A stretch of DNA of 64,000 nt from Psychrobacter aquaticus CMS 56 (GTDB taxonomy: Bacteria; Pseudomonadota; Gammaproteobacteria; Pseudomonadales; Moraxellaceae): contig NZ_AUSW01000025.1 of assembly GCF_000471625.1 (NCBI RefSeq), positions 1 to 64,000 on the forward strand. The letters run 5' to 3'. Positions 10,903 through 21,309 of this stretch are shown here, one piece after another. Under the pieces are notes generated by a model, which saw nothing but the letters and a program-made list of their open reading frames with translations, was not told the origin of the DNA and made no database searches. Numbering within the stretch: the stretch's first letter is position 1; every line of letters starts with the position of its first letter. The position numbers were made by a program, and so were the translations under genes.

Positions 10903-11883
10903 ATGACCGAAAACTTAGCCGTACCGCCTGCCTCTACTCTCACCCGCTTATCACCAGCAAAAATCAACTTGTTTTTGCATATCACTGGCAAGCGGGCTGA
11001 TGGCTATCATGATTTGCAAACGGTTTTTCGCTTGCTTAATTGGGGTGATTATTTGCATTTTTCAGTCATGGAGAATGCCGCATTATCGACTACAGATAAT
11101 CCATTAGATATTGATAAGATTTGCCGTCAATTACTCGTGTTAACTGGCGCAGAAGCCATCACGACCAGCCTAGAGGACAATCTAATATTTAAGGCAGCGC
11201 GCGCATTGCTGGTCGCTGCCGTACAGTTAGAGGCCCTACCTGACCAGCTACCACCAGTCCACATTACTTTAGACAAGCAGTTGCCAATGGGCGCAGGGTT
11301 AGGTGGAGGTTCGTCCAATGCGGCAACGACCATGCTTGTACTTAATGACGTTTGGCAGCTTAATCTCAATCGTGACGAGCTTATAAAAATTGGTGCGAAA
11401 GTAGGCGCGGATGTACCCATTTTTATTTTTGGTCAAGATGCCATCGGCACAGGTATTGGCGAGCAATTGACTGACATTGATTTACCCGACCAGCACTATT
11501 TGATTCTCACACCAAACGCGCATGTGAATACTGCCAAGCTGTTCACCCATCCCAAACTACAGCGCGATATCCACCCTCTATCGATTGAAACCATTAAAAA
11601 CCAGTCCAATGAATATTTGCAACATCTAAGCATAGCTTATCAAAATGTCTTTACGCCAGTGGTGACAAGTCTTGCGCCTGCGGTCGATGAGGCATTGAAG
11701 CATTTACAAGGTTTAGAACCACAAGCACTTGGTACAGCACGCATGACTGGCTCTGGTAGCGCGGTATTTTTACCGTTGGATGCGAGTGTGGCTACCGATA
11801 AACCGCTTTTGGCAAAGTGGGTTAAAGACGCGCCTTGTGCAGGATATTTAGCTGGGAATATGCGCAAAAACTGTAACTTCTAA
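10903..11883 (+). CDS. ispE: 4-diphosphocytidyl-2-C-methyl-D-erythritol kinase
   Basis: A 326-residue GHMP kinase of the MEP isoprenoid pathway, phosphorylating CDP-methylerythritol. SPAKINLFLHITGKRADGYH at the N-terminus and the glycine-rich ATP loop PMGAGLGGGSSNAA (about residue 129) are diagnostic, and TGSGSAVF is the third GHMP motif. The ATG at 10903 is preferred over the in-frame TTG two codons upstream. It is slightly longer than E. coli IspE (283 residues) because of inserts around residues 55-75 and 215-235. It follows lolB by 62 bp and probably shares its transcript; the tRNA-Gln genes follow. Confidence 0.94.
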   Translation: MTENLAVPPASTLTRLSPAKINLFLHITGKRADGYHDLQTVFRLLNWGDYLHFSVMENAALSTTDNPLDIDKICRQLLVLTGAEAITTSLEDNLIFKAARALLVAAVQLEALPDQLPPVHITLDKQLPMGAGLGGGSSNAATTMLVLNDVWQLNLNRDELIKIGAKVGADVPIFIFGQDAIGTGIGEQLTDIDLPDQHYLILTPNAHVNTAKLFTHPKLQRDIHPLSIETIKNQSNEYLQHLSIAYQNVFTPVVTSLAPAVDEALKHLQGLEPQALGTARMTGSGSAVFLPLDASVATDKPLLAKWVKDAPCAGYLAGNMRKNCNF

Positions 11884-11992
11884 ACCACCACTGGTCTAAA
11901 TGAAAACAGTGATTACGTTAACAAGCTTCACTTACTGAAATAATACTCGTATCAATCAATTACGAATAAAATCCAAAAAAAGCGCAAATGAC

Positions 11993-12020
11993 TTGCAAAG
12001 TCTGAAAATTTACTTATAAT
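11993..12020 (+). promoter_or_regulatory. promoter of first tRNA-Gln gene
   Basis: TTGCAA (11993-11998) and a perfect TATAAT (12015-12020), 16 bp apart, end 13 bp before the mature tRNA 5' end. This is a good sigma-70 match. Confidence 0.7.
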
Positions 12021-12033
12021 AGGTCGCCTCAAT

Positions 12034-12109
12034 AGGGGTATAGCCAAGTTGGTAAGGCATCAGGTTTTGATCCTGACATCCGTTGGTTCGAGTCCAGCTA
12101 CCCCTGCCA
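12034..12109 (+). tRNA. tRNA-Gln (anticodon TTG), copy 1
   Basis: A 76-nt cloverleaf with acceptor AGGGGTA pairing with TACCCCT, anticodon loop TTTTGAT (anticodon TTG), TTCGAGT in the T arm, and an encoded CCA end. Its position between ispE and prs is conserved in gammaproteobacteria. Confidence 0.96.
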
Positions 12110-12180
12110 CTTTTAAGTTCAAAGCGTTTGATATGTATTGATTATAGACGGCTTATAAACAGCCTGTTATCTTAATGTCA

Positions 12181-12210
12181 TTGACAACGTTATCCCAGTT
12201 TCGGTATAGT
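12181..12210 (+). promoter_or_regulatory. promoter candidate for second tRNA-Gln gene
   Basis: TTGACA (12181-12186) and TATAGT (12205-12210) with 18-bp spacing, 143 bp upstream of the second tRNA. It would give a long 5' leader; read-through from copy 1 is an alternative. Confidence 0.4.
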
Positions 12211-12352
12211 TCGCAATGGACACCGCTAGGGAAAAGTTATGTTTTAAACGGTTTATCCGTTTTTTAGATAACTGACAGGTCGTGACGCCATTCTAAGCGT
12301 AATTATTATAAAGTTGCTATTAGATATCGGACAGTCGCAGCCTAGACATTAC

Positions 12353-12428
12353 AGGGGTATAGCCAAGTTGGTAAGGCATCAGGTTTTGATCCTGACATCC
12401 GTTGGTTCGAGTCCAGCTACCCCTGCCA
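12353..12428 (+). tRNA. tRNA-Gln (anticodon TTG), copy 2
   Basis: Identical over all 76 nt to the copy at 12034-12109, while the flanking sequences differ. This indicates an old tandem duplication kept identical by gene conversion or selection. Confidence 0.96.
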
Positions 12429-12538
12429 TTTTTTACTGTAATAGTAGTCATCAAAACTTTTCACCACTCTTTTCTGAATTTGAGCAGTTTGACACTGCTT
12501 AGCGGTCGCTGCTTGAGTCAATCAATAGGACTTCTGTC

Positions 12539-13486
12539 ATGCCTTATTTGGCGATTTTTACGGGTAATGCCCACCCTGAATTAGCAAAAACCGTAGCCGA
12601 TCATCTTCATATACCTCTTGGTAAAGCTGACATCACGCGTTTTTCTGATGGCGAAATTGCCGTGGAAATCAAAGAACACGTTCGTGGTAAAGACGTGTTT
12701 ATCATGCAGCCTACTTGTGCACCAACCAACGATAACTTAATGGAAATCATGATGATGGCCGATGCTTTGCGTCGCTCTAGTGCTGGCCGTATTACCGCCG
12801 TCATGCCTTATTTTGGTTATGCCCGTCAAGATCGCCGTCCACGCTCAGCTCGCGTTCCTATCTCAGCCAAAGTAGTCGCTGATATGTTGAACATCGTCAG
12901 TATCGATCGCGTGATGACGGTCGATTTGCATTCAGATCAGATTCAGGGGTTCTTTGATATTCCTGTTGATAATATCTATGGCACACCTGTGCTATTGAAC
13001 GACCTACAAAAACAAGATTATGACAATATCATGGTCGTCTCACCTGACGTCGGCGGTGTGGTTCGTGCGCGCGCGATGGCCAAGCAATTGGGTGATACCG
13101 ACATGGCAATTATTGATAAGCGCCGTGCCCGTGCCAATGAATCACAAGTCATGCATATCATTGGTGACGTTCGTGACCGTGATTGCGTGATTGTGGATGA
13201 CATGGTCGATACCGCTGGCACGTTATGTAAAGCAGCAGAAGCCCTAAAAGCAAATGGCGCACGTCGTGTATTGGCGTATATTACCCACCCTGTCTTATCA
13301 GGCAACGCACTAAAAAACATCAGTGAGTCGGCGTTAGATGAAGTAGTCGTGACCGATACGATTCCATTATCAGATGCTGCTAAAGCTTGTAGCAAAATCC
13401 GTCAGGTAAGCATTGCACCGATGCTGGCTGAGAGCTTACGCCGTATCAATAACGAAGAATCTATTAGTGCAATGTTTGATTCTTAA
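12539..13486 (+). CDS. prs: ribose-phosphate pyrophosphokinase
   Basis: A 315-residue PRPP synthetase transferring the pyrophosphate of ATP to ribose-5-phosphate, feeding purine, pyrimidine, histidine, tryptophan and NAD synthesis. Visible family features are [17 protein letters not shown] at the start, [28 protein letters not shown], the metal/ATP segment [12 protein letters not shown] (about residue 130), and the PRPP loop [13 protein letters not shown] (about 217-229). The length equals the family norm. The ATG is preceded by AATAGGA. It ends in its own terminator, so rplY is transcribed separately. Confidence 0.97.
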   Translation: MPYLAIFTGNAHPELAKTVADHLHIPLGKADITRFSDGEIAVEIKEHVRGKDVFIMQPTCAPTNDNLMEIMMMADALRRSSAGRITAVMPYFGYARQDRRPRSARVPISAKVVADMLNIVSIDRVMTVDLHSDQIQGFFDIPVDNIYGTPVLLNDLQKQDYDNIMVVSPDVGGVVRARAMAKQLGDTDMAIIDKRRARANESQVMHIIGDVRDRDCVIVDDMVDTAGTLCKAAEALKANGARRVLAYITHPVLSGNALKNISESALDEVVVTDTIPLSDAAKACSKIRQVSIAPMLAESLRRINNEESISAMFDS

Positions 13487-13519
13487 TACAGTCGGTTCAA
13501 AATAAAAGAAGTACAACTA

Positions 13520-13552
13520 AAGCGTCAAGTGTAACTACTTGGCGCTTTTTTG
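13520..13552 (+). terminator. prs terminator
   Basis: Stem AAGCGTCAAGT with ACTTGGCGCTT (one G-T pair) followed by a T-run, 34 bp after the prs stop. Confidence 0.85.
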
Positions 13553-13801
13553 CCTATTCGTGTTGCACAGTCATTTTGCGTAGGTCTTTATTATTGTTAT
13601 AAAAACACGTATAATGCGCGCCTGTGCCGACCTTTTATTTGATTTCATTAGGTTGGCATTATTAAAAGTGCTGATCATGCTGAATAATAGCGACTATTAT
13701 GTTAATTGTTATCATAAAAATCACTATTAGTAAGCAAATGGCTATATTTGGAAATTGTGCAATTTTTATGCAACGATAAATCATAGCTATCATCACGTAT
13801 T

Positions 13802-13829
13802 AGTGGATTGGTCGCAAATCCACTTTTTT
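13802..13829 (+). promoter_or_regulatory. terminator-like hairpin in the rplY leader
   Basis: An 8-bp perfect stem (AGTGGATT with AATCCACT), 7-base loop and a run of six T, placed 42 bp before the rplY ATG and about 190 bp after a TATAAT at 13610-13615. It has the form of an intrinsic terminator inside a 5' leader, suggesting attenuation; a function is inferred only. Confidence 0.5.
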
Positions 13830-13870
13830 ATGACCAGACACTTCATCATTCTTTTTATAGGATTATATCC

Positions 13871-14560
13871 ATGAGCATTAATCATTTTGAACTAAACGCC
13901 GTTAATCGTTCTGCTGAACAACAAGGTAAAGGTGCGAGCCGCCGCCTACGTAAGCAGAACCTAGTGCCTGCTATCATCTATGGTGGTAACGAAGAACCTA
14001 CTTCTATCTCTATCAAAATCAACGAGCTAGTAAAAGCACTTGAATTCGAAGCATTCTTCTCACATATTTTGACTATCACTGTTGACGGCGTAGAACATCA
14101 AGCCGTTATTAAAGACTTGCAACGTCACCCTGCTAAAGGCTTCCCAATGCATGCTGACTTTCAGCGCGTTGTAAAAGGTCAAAAAATCCACATGAATGTT
14201 CCTGTGCATTTTGTTGGTCGTGAAGATGCGCCAGGTACTGCTGCTGCTGGTGTACTATCTACACTAGTATCTGATATCGAAATCATCTGCATACCATCAC
14301 AGTTACCTGAGTACCTAGAAGTAGACGTATCTGGTATGGAAATCGGTGATTTGTTCCGTTTATCAGACATCACCCTTCCTGAAGGTGTGGTTATCCATGA
14401 GCTTGAGCTAGAAGATGGCCATGATCGCACTATCGTTAACATGCAGCCACCAACGGTTGAAGAAGTTGACGAAGTTGCTGACGACGTGGATGCGGACGAA
14501 GTACCTGCTACTGAGCAAAATGGCGAAGTTGACGCTGAAGACAACAAAGACGGCGAATAA
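13871..14560 (+). CDS. rplY: 50S ribosomal protein L25 (Ctc type)
   Basis: A 229-residue L25/TL5/Ctc protein that binds 5S rRNA in the large subunit. The N-terminal L25 domain (GKGASRRLRKQNLVPAIIYG) is followed by the Ctc C-terminal beta domain with HVFVPVHFVG-like and IPSQLPEYLEVDVSGM segments, and an acidic tail rich in Glu and Asp (from about residue 195). The ATG at 13871 is chosen: AGGA stands upstream and the family starts MS-x-FELNA. The frame extends 21 codons upstream through the leader hairpin, which is unlikely to be translated. It precedes pth, a widespread pairing. L25 is known to autoregulate its mRNA in E. coli; a hairpin here may serve that end. Confidence 0.95.
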   Translation: MSINHFELNAVNRSAEQQGKGASRRLRKQNLVPAIIYGGNEEPTSISIKINELVKALEFEAFFSHILTITVDGVEHQAVIKDLQRHPAKGFPMHADFQRVVKGQKIHMNVPVHFVGREDAPGTAAAGVLSTLVSDIEIICIPSQLPEYLEVDVSGMEIGDLFRLSDITLPEGVVIHELELEDGHDRTIVNMQPPTVEEVDEVADDVDADEVPATEQNGEVDAEDNKDGE

Positions 14561-14619
14561 TCATCCAACCATATAGCTACCTATGGTAGTGTGTATGGTT
14601 AATGAGATATTCAGTCAAG

Positions 14620-14654
14620 AAAACAGCAGGTGATTCATATCTCCTGCTGTTTTT
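14620..14654 (+). terminator. rplY terminator
   Basis: AACAGCAGG pairs with CCTGCTGTT, followed by five T, 59 bp after the rplY stop. Confidence 0.85.
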
Positions 14655-14798
14655 GTAACTAAGGTTTGAAAACAACGATTAGTCAGATAAAGATAAAGAA
14701 TTTTTGGCGATAGCGCCTTCTTTTTGATAGAAATCGACTGTGACTTGTGCTGTGACAAACCTCATCACTCATTTACTAAATCCAAGCAGGGTGTTTTT

Positions 14799-15380
14799 AT
14801 GGCCATAAAGCTTATTGTCGGTCTTGGTAATCCTGGTCAGCAGTATATGTTTACGCGTCACAATGCTGGATTTTGGTTTGTCCATCATTTGGCTCAGCAG
14901 TTTAATATCACTCTCGCTCATGACAAAAAATTTCATGGAGTGACAGGGCGCGGGCAAATTCACGGATCTGATGTGCGTCTGCTCATGCCACTGACTTTTA
15001 TGAATAAGTCTGGTCAGTCAGTCGTGCCCATGGTGAAATTTTATGGCATCAAAAATGACGAATTGTTGATTGCCCATGATGAGCTAGATATTCCAGCAGG
15101 TAGTATCAAGCTCAAAACCGATGGCGGTCATGGTGGTCATAATGGTCTACGTGATATTACTCCCCATATCGGCAATGACTTTCATCGCTTGCGTGTGGGC
15201 ATCGGTCACCCTGGTCACAAGTCTAAAGTCAGTGGGCATGTCCTGTCCAAAGCATCTCCCGACGAGCAAATTGCCATCGACAGCGCATTGACAGCGGCTT
15301 TTGAGGCATTACCGTTGTTGCTAGATGGTGATGTCGAAAAAGCACGTTCACAGATCAATAGCTTTAAAATGCCTGAATAA
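14799..15380 (+). CDS. pth: peptidyl-tRNA hydrolase
   Basis: A 193-residue Pth that releases tRNA from peptidyl-tRNA dropped off the ribosome. Diagnostic segments are LIVGLGNPGQQY with the catalytic asparagine, TRHNAGFWFV with the catalytic histidine at about residue 23, PLTFMNKSGQSV (about 68), and DELDIPAGSIKLKTDGGHGGHNGLRD in pieces around 95-118. The start at 14799 has GCAGGGTG upstream and gives the family length; the frame runs further upstream to 14724 without support. Gene order rplY-pth is conserved. Confidence 0.96.
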   Translation: MAIKLIVGLGNPGQQYMFTRHNAGFWFVHHLAQQFNITLAHDKKFHGVTGRGQIHGSDVRLLMPLTFMNKSGQSVVPMVKFYGIKNDELLIAHDELDIPAGSIKLKTDGGHGGHNGLRDITPHIGNDFHRLRVGIGHPGHKSKVSGHVLSKASPDEQIAIDSALTAAFEALPLLLDGDVEKARSQINSFKMPE

Positions 15381-15479
15381 ATAGCACGTCCGTTATAGTG
15401 GCCTTTTATTTTAGCAAGTCAATCCCCATTAACCATTTGATTTAGTTAAATTATCTCCGTTACGCCAAGGAAGCAACTT

Positions 15480-15860
15480 ATGCTACTTAATATGCTTAAA
15501 TGCAAATTACACCGTGCTCGCGTCACTCATGCCGAACTTCATTATGAAGGCTCATGTGGTATCGACGGTGACTTATTGGATCTTGCTGGTCTGCGCGAGA
15601 ATGAGTCCATCGACATCTATAATGTGACCAATGGCAAACGCTTTCGCACCTATGCTATCCGTGCTGAAGCAGGCTCTGGAATCATCTCGTTAAATGGTGC
15701 TGCGGCTCATATGGCAGATTTAGGTGACATCGTGATTATCTGTGCTTATGCTCATTTTGATGAAGTAGAAGCATCGACGTATCAGCCAAAATTGGTCTAT
15801 TGCAACGAAGACAATACGGTTAAAGACACTGCCAATATCATTCCTGTGCAAGTGGCTTAA
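15480..15860 (+). CDS. panD: aspartate 1-decarboxylase
   Basis: A 126-residue pyruvoyl enzyme making beta-alanine for pantothenate and CoA. The proenzyme self-cleaves between Gly24 and Ser25 in YEGSCGID, and Ser25 becomes the pyruvoyl group. [17 protein letters not shown] and the later [17 protein letters not shown] match the family throughout. A strong AAGGA precedes the ATG. It is a single gene; panB and panC are not in the window. Confidence 0.95.
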   Translation: MLLNMLKCKLHRARVTHAELHYEGSCGIDGDLLDLAGLRENESIDIYNVTNGKRFRTYAIRAEAGSGIISLNGAAAHMADLGDIVIICAYAHFDEVEASTYQPKLVYCNEDNTVKDTANIIPVQVA

Positions 15861-15958
15861 AATGACGGAGCAAAGGAGGTTTTGGATAACGCAAGGGTAG
15901 ATAATCACCTAAACCGTTGAAATTATTATTATTATTTTACTAAAACCTTTATGCTAAT

Positions 15959-15998
15959 ATAAAAGCTGGATCCAAATTAAGATTCAGCTTTTTTTTGC
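15959..15998 (+). terminator. panD terminator
   Basis: AAAAGCTG(G)ATC pairs with GATTCAGCTTTT and is followed by eight T. Confidence 0.75.
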
Positions 15999-16049
15999 CA
16001 TTTTATATGGCGAACTTATACTTTTTATGACAAATAAGGAAATATACGA

Positions 16050-17030
16050 ATGTGGTTGGCAGTGATTGCAATACTGGTTGGATTGGCAATTTTGGTTTGG
16101 AGTGCGGATGTTTTTATTGATGGGGCGACAGCTTTAGCAAAGAGGTTTAAAGTACCTAGCTTCTTAATCGGTGTTTTGATATTAGGAATAGGTACGTCAG
16201 CACCTGAGCTGGTAGTGTCAGTGCTAGCAGCGATAGAAGGCAGCCCTGAGTTGGCATTGGGTAACGCTTATGGCTCTAACATTATCAATATTGCCTTAGT
16301 ACTGGGCGCCACAGTACTGATCAGTCCTATTATCATTCGTAAGGCCATCGTAAAGCGCGATCTGCCTCTTCTAGTGATAGTTACAGCAGTAGCCGCATGG
16401 CAGCTGCGAGATGGGATGCTAAGCTTAACCGATGGTCTCATATTATTTGCGTTATTAGTCGTTGTATTAGGAATGCAGATTGTGCTCAGCCTACGCGAAG
16501 GCTATCATGAGCATGAAGATGATGTGATAGTAGAGAGTACTGATCCACATCATATAGAACCAAGCGTTGCACGAGGTATCGGCAGCTTATTCATTGGTAT
16601 ATTAATGCTGGTGATAAGCTCACGGGCGATCGTTTGGGGTGCCGTCGAACTGGCAACGTTTTGGGGACTCAGCGAGCTGATCATTGGATTAACGATTGTC
16701 GCTGTTGGTACGTCATTACCTGAACTGGTATCAAGCTTGTCCGCAGCACGCAAAGGCGAGCACGACATGGCACTGGGCAATATTATTGGCTCTAACATAT
16801 TTAATACGTTGGGTGTCGTCGGTCTCGCCGCAATTATAGTACCGATCACTGTCAATCCCGTTATTTTGTCTCGTGATGTGCTAACAATGGGATTAATTAC
16901 TTTGTTGCTTATGGTACTGTGCGTCTTTGCCTATATGACAAAACGTCCATTTGGTCGTATTGCTGGCACTACATTGGTGCTCTTCTTTGTGGGTTACACA
17001 GGATGGTTAATTCAAACCGTCAATATGTAG
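16050..17030 (+). CDS. CaCA-family calcium/cation antiporter (YrbG-like)
   Basis: A 326-residue inner-membrane protein of about ten transmembrane segments made of two homologous halves. Each half carries the alpha-repeat signature of Na+/Ca2+ exchangers: GTSAPELVVSVLAAIEG with GNAYGSNIINIAL in the first, GTSLPELVSSLSAARKG with GNIIGSNIFNTLG in the second. The Glu in each repeat binds the cation. A short charged loop rich in His, Glu and Asp (about residues 148-170) separates the halves. Exchange of Ca2+ against Na+ or H+ is the family activity; the actual ion pair is not known here. Confidence 0.9.
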   Translation: MWLAVIAILVGLAILVWSADVFIDGATALAKRFKVPSFLIGVLILGIGTSAPELVVSVLAAIEGSPELALGNAYGSNIINIALVLGATVLISPIIIRKAIVKRDLPLLVIVTAVAAWQLRDGMLSLTDGLILFALLVVVLGMQIVLSLREGYHEHEDDVIVESTDPHHIEPSVARGIGSLFIGILMLVISSRAIVWGAVELATFWGLSELIIGLTIVAVGTSLPELVSSLSAARKGEHDMALGNIIGSNIFNTLGVVGLAAIIVPITVNPVILSRDVLTMGLITLLLMVLCVFAYMTKRPFGRIAGTTLVLFFVGYTGWLIQTVNM

Positions 17031-17104
17031 TTTTCAGTCTTTAGAGCAGCAAACGCTAAGCCACTTAAATTTTATCAGTTTAGCTCATTTATACATTGAT
17101 AAAG

Positions 17105-17767
17105 TTACTGATTTTTTTTGCGGTTTTTAAAACCACGCCATAACCCTTCATGCGCCACTTTTGGCATTTTGAGGGTAATGGTGTTGGATAGCATGTCTTG
17201 CATCGCTAAGCCGCGTCGATTGAACAAGCAAAACACATAGTTAAATATTAAACCCAAAAAAGCACTGGTTAATAGTAAAGCGCGTGAGCCACCGATTAAA
17301 CTGCCAATAATGCCAAAAAGTAATGGCATCAAACAAGCCGCCAAAATCCGCTTAAAAGACTGTCCCCACGTCAGCAAATGACCTGAGTTATTCACCGTTT
17401 TTAATCGCCATGTTTGCATACCTAGGGTTTGCCCACCGCGGCGCCAAAACAACCCATAAAAAGCCACCAGCGTCAGTACAAAAGACGGTGTCATGATAAC
17501 GTTCTGATACCATGTAGGCAATGACTGCGCTTGCGATGATTGCGTGCCCGTCTCCATAGTCAGCAACGTACCAATTACAGTCAACGCCGTTCCCACTAAG
17601 AATAGCAACGCCAAAATTAACATACCATCATAAAGAATGGCCACGACGCGTGTCGTTGGCTTAGCAATCGTCGGTTCTTCATCAGAGATTTGCTGCATAG
17701 AGGGATGATGTTGAGTCTTTGATTTAGTGGCAGCTTTTGACGGGCGTTTAGGTAAACTCTTTGGCAT
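17105..17767 (-). CDS. RDD-family membrane protein
   Basis: A 220-residue protein with a basic N-terminal tail and four hydrophobic segments. TRVVAILYDGMLILAL holds the R...D of the RDD name, and GQTLGMQTWRLKTV is the conserved loop. RDD proteins are poorly understood; some are Na+/H+ antiporter-like. It is a single gene convergent with the antiporter gene at 16050-17030. Confidence 0.8.
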   Translation of the reverse strand: MPKSLPKRPSKAATKSKTQHHPSMQQISDEEPTIAKPTTRVVAILYDGMLILALLFLVGTALTVIGTLLTMETGTQSSQAQSLPTWYQNVIMTPSFVLTLVAFYGLFWRRGGQTLGMQTWRLKTVNNSGHLLTWGQSFKRILAACLMPLLFGIIGSLIGGSRALLLTSAFLGLIFNYVFCLFNRRGLAMQDMLSNTITLKMPKVAHEGLWRGFKNRKKNQ

Positions 17768-17969
17768 GGTAAAAGCTCATAGCAAGCAGTGAATAGTGAC
17801 TCTATTGTACCGTAATTCACGGCTGTATCGTACATTATCCTAAGATGCCACTTAGCCACATCATAACGACATCAGACAAAAATAGCAGACATAAAAAAAT
17901 CGCCGAATTGTCATGAGACAGGCGATTAATTTAGTGTTTCTTAAGCTTATAAATAAGCTATTATGCAAA

Positions 17970-18046
17970 TGGTGCGCTTGGAGAGATTCGAACTCCCGAC
18001 CCCTTAGTTCGTAGCCAAGTGCTCTATCCAACTGAGCTACAAGCGC
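17970..18046 (-). tRNA. tRNA-Arg (anticodon ACG)
   Basis: On the minus strand a 77-nt cloverleaf begins GCGCTTG, has TAGCTCAGTTGGATAGAGCA in the D arm, anticodon loop CTACGAA (ACG), T arm with TTCGAAT, and an encoded CCA. Confidence 0.96.
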
Positions 18047-18229
18047 GTACTTTGCACATCACTTACTGCATAGTTAAAAACATTTGCAGTAAATTAGGTT
18101 GGTCATTATATAGATAATATCGCTTGTGTCAACATCTTTTTTTATTAAAATCAAATTAATTTTTTTAATAAAATTAAAGGTCGTTAACGCCAATATACTG
18201 CGATACTACTCTAACAACAACTGAATAAA

Positions 18230-18319
18230 TGGCGGTGAAGGAGGGATTCGAACCCTCGATACGCTTACACGTATGGTTCCTTAGCAGGGAACTGGTTTCA
18301 GCCACTCACCCACTTCACC
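18230..18319 (-). tRNA. tRNA-Ser (anticodon GCT)
   Basis: On the minus strand a 90-nt class II tRNA: acceptor GGTGAAG, anticodon loop CTGCTAA (GCT), long variable arm with ATACG and CGTAT arms, T arm TTCGAAT, encoded CCA. The tRNA-Arg lies 183 bp downstream. Confidence 0.95.
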
Positions 18320-19489
<1,170 letters not shown>

Positions 19490-19512
19490 AATCGATTAAT
19501 AGTTAGGCACAA

Positions 19513-19546
19513 AAAAGGCGCTCTATTATAAATAGAGCGCCTTTTT
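19513..19546. terminator. bidirectional terminator between thiD and yggT
   Basis: A 14-bp stem AAAGGCGCTCTATT with AATAGAGCGCCTTT, with A and T tracts on both sides, between convergent genes. Confidence 0.9.
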
Positions 19547-19598
19547 ACTTGAGTATTTTATGATGTAGTAAATTTTTCTTCAACTGATAATCGTTGGT

Positions 19599-20168
19599 TT
19601 AACCTAACATTGGCATAAGGCTGGCTGTCAAACCACCAATGAAGATTTCAAGCAAGTAAAAAGCAAGGAAAGCGACCATTGGCGATAAATCAAGCATGCC
19701 TAAGTTTGGTGTGATACGGCGAAACGGTGCCAAGATAGGCTCAGCGAGGTTAATGATAATACCGATAATTGGATGCTCAGATCTGGTAAACACCACAATC
19801 CAGCTGACGATAATAGACCCTATCACCAAATAACGACACAGGCGCAAAAAGTCTAAGATCAAGCTGGTTGTACCAGTAAAAAATAACGGTACAGGCGCAA
19901 TGCCTTTATGCGTTAATGCTGCTTTACCAGAGATATCAATCAAGCGAATCAAAAACATCAGCACGATAGCGGCCAGACTGATACGCCCTTGTGCAACCGT
20001 TGGAAAAATACGCCCAAACACATCGACAATATGGGTCGCTTTATAAGCAGGCGCAATCATAGGATTGCTCGCATCCATGCCTGCAAACTGTAGCATAAAG
20101 CGAATAAACACCAACATCATGGCGAAGGTGGTGACCAAATCAAAGATTTGAAATAACATGTTGTTCAT
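19599..20168 (-). CDS. yggT: YggT-family integral membrane protein
   Basis: A 189-residue protein with two YggT repeats, each two membrane segments around an amphipathic part. The first repeat has FIRFMLQFAGMDASNPMI; the second has IVVFTRSEHPIIGIIINL followed by EPILAPFRRITPNLGMLDLSPM. The function is unsettled: links to osmotic shock, membrane insertion and cell division have been proposed. It lies 139 bp downstream of proC on the same strand, a pairing found in many proteobacteria. Confidence 0.88.
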   Translation of the reverse strand: MNNMLFQIFDLVTTFAMMLVFIRFMLQFAGMDASNPMIAPAYKATHIVDVFGRIFPTVAQGRISLAAIVLMFLIRLIDISGKAALTHKGIAPVPLFFTGTTSLILDFLRLCRYLVIGSIIVSWIVVFTRSEHPIIGIIINLAEPILAPFRRITPNLGMLDLSPMVAFLAFYLLEIFIGGLTASLMPMLG

Positions 20169-20307
20169 GAAGTGCTACTCAATGTGACATTATTAACAGG
20201 TTTGGGGATGACGAGTGTCATGATTAGATGCTTAGTACTGTGTCATGCAAGCGCGGCATACAGGCGCGTCATTCACTTTTGGCAAATAACGCGCCTGATA
20301 TCGATGT

Positions 20308-21141
20308 TTATTTACTCATCTCTTCACTTAGGGCTTGGCTACGGTCATAACAAGCCTGCATGGCTTCACCTATTTGGCGACCGATGTCATTGGCTTGCAT
20401 TGACTCAATCGCTGCTTGGGTTGTACCATTCGGTGAGGTCACTTTGCGACGCAGTTCAGCAGGCGCATCATCACTATCCATGGCCATTTTTGCCGCACCT
20501 ATCATGGTTTGCAGCGCCAGCGCCGATGCTTGTTCTTGATCTAAGCCTAAAGCAACCGCTCTATCGACCATCGATTCAATAAAATAAAACATGTAAGCCG
20601 GTGCTGAACCTGATACGGCTGTGACCGCATGCATGTGCGTTTCGTTTTCAACCCACATGACCAGCCCTGACGCTTCCATCACCGCAGTTGCCAGCTCTTT
20701 TTGTTCAGCTGAGATATTATCAGCACCATAGAGACCCGTGGCACCCATCTGAATCATAGCTGGCGTGTTGGGCATCGCGCGTACGATATTGCTATAGCCG
20801 CCCAACATATTAGACAACAGGTCAGTTGACAAACCTGCTGCTACTGAGATGACTAATTGCGTATCTAATGAATCAGCAAAAGCACCAACCACCACTTTCA
20901 TCATTTGTGGTTTTACGGCCAGTACCACGATATCAGCATCGACCACAGCAGATTTGGCATCCGCCATTGGGTCAACGGTATTTAAACCTTTAGCCACTAG
21001 TTGCTCACGGATCTCGCTGCTAGGATCGGCGACCGTGATAAGGTTTGGCTTAATGCCGCAGCCCACAAGCCCGCTAATAAGCGCTTGTGCCATGTTTCCG
21101 CCGCCGATAAAGCTGATTTTTTTATTATCCAATACTGACAT
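20308..21141 (-). CDS. proC: pyrroline-5-carboxylate reductase
   Basis: A 277-residue enzyme reducing pyrroline-5-carboxylate to proline with NAD(P)H. ISFIGGGNMAQALISGL is the dinucleotide-binding start. VLAVKPQMM, RAMPNTPAMIQMGATGLY (about 118) and AVSGSAPAYMF (about 173) are family motifs, and VTSPNGTTQAAI near 232 is the C-terminal signature. A GGAG site stands 6 bases before the ATG. It is followed by yggT, with which it is probably transcribed. Confidence 0.95.
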   Translation of the reverse strand: MSVLDNKKISFIGGGNMAQALISGLVGCGIKPNLITVADPSSEIREQLVAKGLNTVDPMADAKSAVVDADIVVLAVKPQMMKVVVGAFADSLDTQLVISVAAGLSTDLLSNMLGGYSNIVRAMPNTPAMIQMGATGLYGADNISAEQKELATAVMEASGLVMWVENETHMHAVTAVSGSAPAYMFYFIESMVDRAVALGLDQEQASALALQTMIGAAKMAMDSDDAPAELRRKVTSPNGTTQAAIESMQANDIGRQIGEAMQACYDRSQALSEEMSK

Positions 21142-21309
21142 ACTTCGCTCCTACGCAAAAAATTCAAAGATGTTCAAACTAACACAATCATAGGTAAAAT
21201 GACATTCAGTTTACCATACTGCTACTGCCATCGTTTGATAAATTCGAACAGTGCCTCAGCGTCTCAAGCTGACGAACCCCCAGGCAAACAGCATGTACAA
21301 ACCACGCTT

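Noticed and set aside
12034..12428. Possible CRISPR-like repeat pair
   Set aside because: The two 76-bp identical units are complete tRNA-Gln genes, not repeats of an array.
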